From JACCZX01 sp963791315 (GTDB lineage: Bacteria > Pseudomonadota > Gammaproteobacteria > Burkholderiales > Burkholderiaceae_F): a stretch of 64,000 nt of DNA. The translations under genes were made by a program, and so were the position numbers. Of the stretch, positions 63,801 through 64,000 are shown in pieces. How positions within the stretch are numbered: position 1 is the first letter of the stretch; the number at the start of each line of letters is the position of its first letter. Below the pieces are notes generated by a model. It was not told the DNA's origin and ran no database searches. It was given only the letters and a program-made list of their open reading frames with translations. The stretch covers positions 124,001 to 188,000 of the forward strand of contig CAWBRQ010000002.1 in NCBI GenBank assembly GCA_963791315.1, in the 5' to 3' direction.

Positions 63801-64000
63801 CTAGCGCTTGATCGGACGCGTACCCACGACTTCGACTTCGACGCGACGGTTCGGCTGCAAGCACTCGATCAGCTGCGCACGCGATTTGATTTCACCCTTC
63901 GCTGACGGATCCGCGCACTGCTTGACCGGATTGGCTTCACCCTTGCCTTCGGTGTAGACGCGGTTCGGCTCGATGCCCTTGGTGACAAGGTAGTCTTTAA
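63801..64000 (-). CDS. OmpA-family outer membrane protein, C-terminal end (cut by window edge)
   Basis: The last 65 codons are present; the start lies beyond the window. The visible part includes KDYLVTKGIEPNRVYTEGKG, EANPVKQCADP and LQPNRRVEVEVVGTR, the end of an OmpA-like peptidoglycan-binding domain with its conserved NRRVEVEV strand. The two Cys in this end are typical of betaproteobacterial OmpA. It ends before a strong terminator and ubiG, so ompA-ubiG-gph is the local order. Confidence 0.9.
   Translation of the reverse strand, partial: KDYLVTKGIEPNRVYTEGKGEANPVKQCADPSAKGEIKSRAQLIECLQPNRRVEVEVVGTRPIKR

Overview
The window looks like the chromosome of a GC-rich betaproteobacterium, most likely Burkholderiales or a close relative. 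The evidence is gene order and family type: xseA next to exbB-exbD-lpxK-trm112-kdsB-adk, ribF-ileS-lspA-coaBC-dut, clpA-clpS-csp-icd, and rpsU-yqeY-dnaG-rpoD followed by a CAU tRNA. No phage, insertion sequence, CRISPR array or plasmid gene was seen. Nearly all of it is housekeeping DNA, with a few accessory islands.

Layout. 1-5.4 kb: the end of murJ, a DUF962 protein, a Prx5-like peroxiredoxin, gamma-glutamyltransferase, an SDR dehydrogenase, a small secreted protein and a GNAT acetyltransferase. 5.4-19 kb: proton pyrophosphatase, adk, an orphan peptide-binding protein, lipid A/KDO genes (kdsB, lpxK), exbBD, xseA, a PuuD-like membrane protein, sodB, DUF192, icd and a cold-shock protein. 19-30 kb: clpS-clpA, a sulfide dehydrogenase pair (fccA-fccB), dut, coaBC, lspA, ileS and ribF. 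30-46 kb: purN, an RsmB-like methyltransferase, an MscS channel, a desaturase, rpmG/rpmB, radC, ispH, ogt, xerD, plsY, tsaD, rpsU-yqeY-dnaG-rpoD. 46-48 kb: tRNA(CAU) and a RhlE-type helicase. 48-55.5 kb: a catabolic unit with a branched-chain-type ABC transporter, whose permease and two ATPases are fused in one protein, followed by a carnitine-dehydrogenase-like enzyme and a BKACE (DUF849) enzyme. 55.5-59 kb: a lipoprotein, metY with a CoA-binding protein, and a secreted tectonin-repeat protein. 59-61.8 kb: three PEP-CTERM surface proteins. 61.9-64 kb: tmRNA, gph, ubiG and the end of an OmpA-family gene.

The most interesting structure is in the PEP-CTERM cluster. Each of the three genes has a sigma-54 type -24/-12 element with exactly 10 bases between GG and GC, 36-58 bases before its ATG. 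Each also has, 65-87 bases further upstream, the same element TGTCG-N7-TTACA. This reads as one small regulon driven by an RpoN-dependent activator; PrsR is the natural candidate from what is known of PEP-CTERM systems, but it is not in the window. Second is the 48-55.5 kb uptake and breakdown unit, a plausible route for a beta-hydroxy acid such as carnitine or an analogue.

A caution on quality: sixteen genes, many of them essential (rpoD, dnaG, ileS, icd, clpA, ubiG), are broken by one to many single-base indels, and ileS also carries an in-frame TAG. Where the original frame can be rebuilt, most events are single-base insertions. This looks like uncorrected sequencing error rather than gene decay. 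For these genes the coordinates given are the outer limits of the rebuilt gene.
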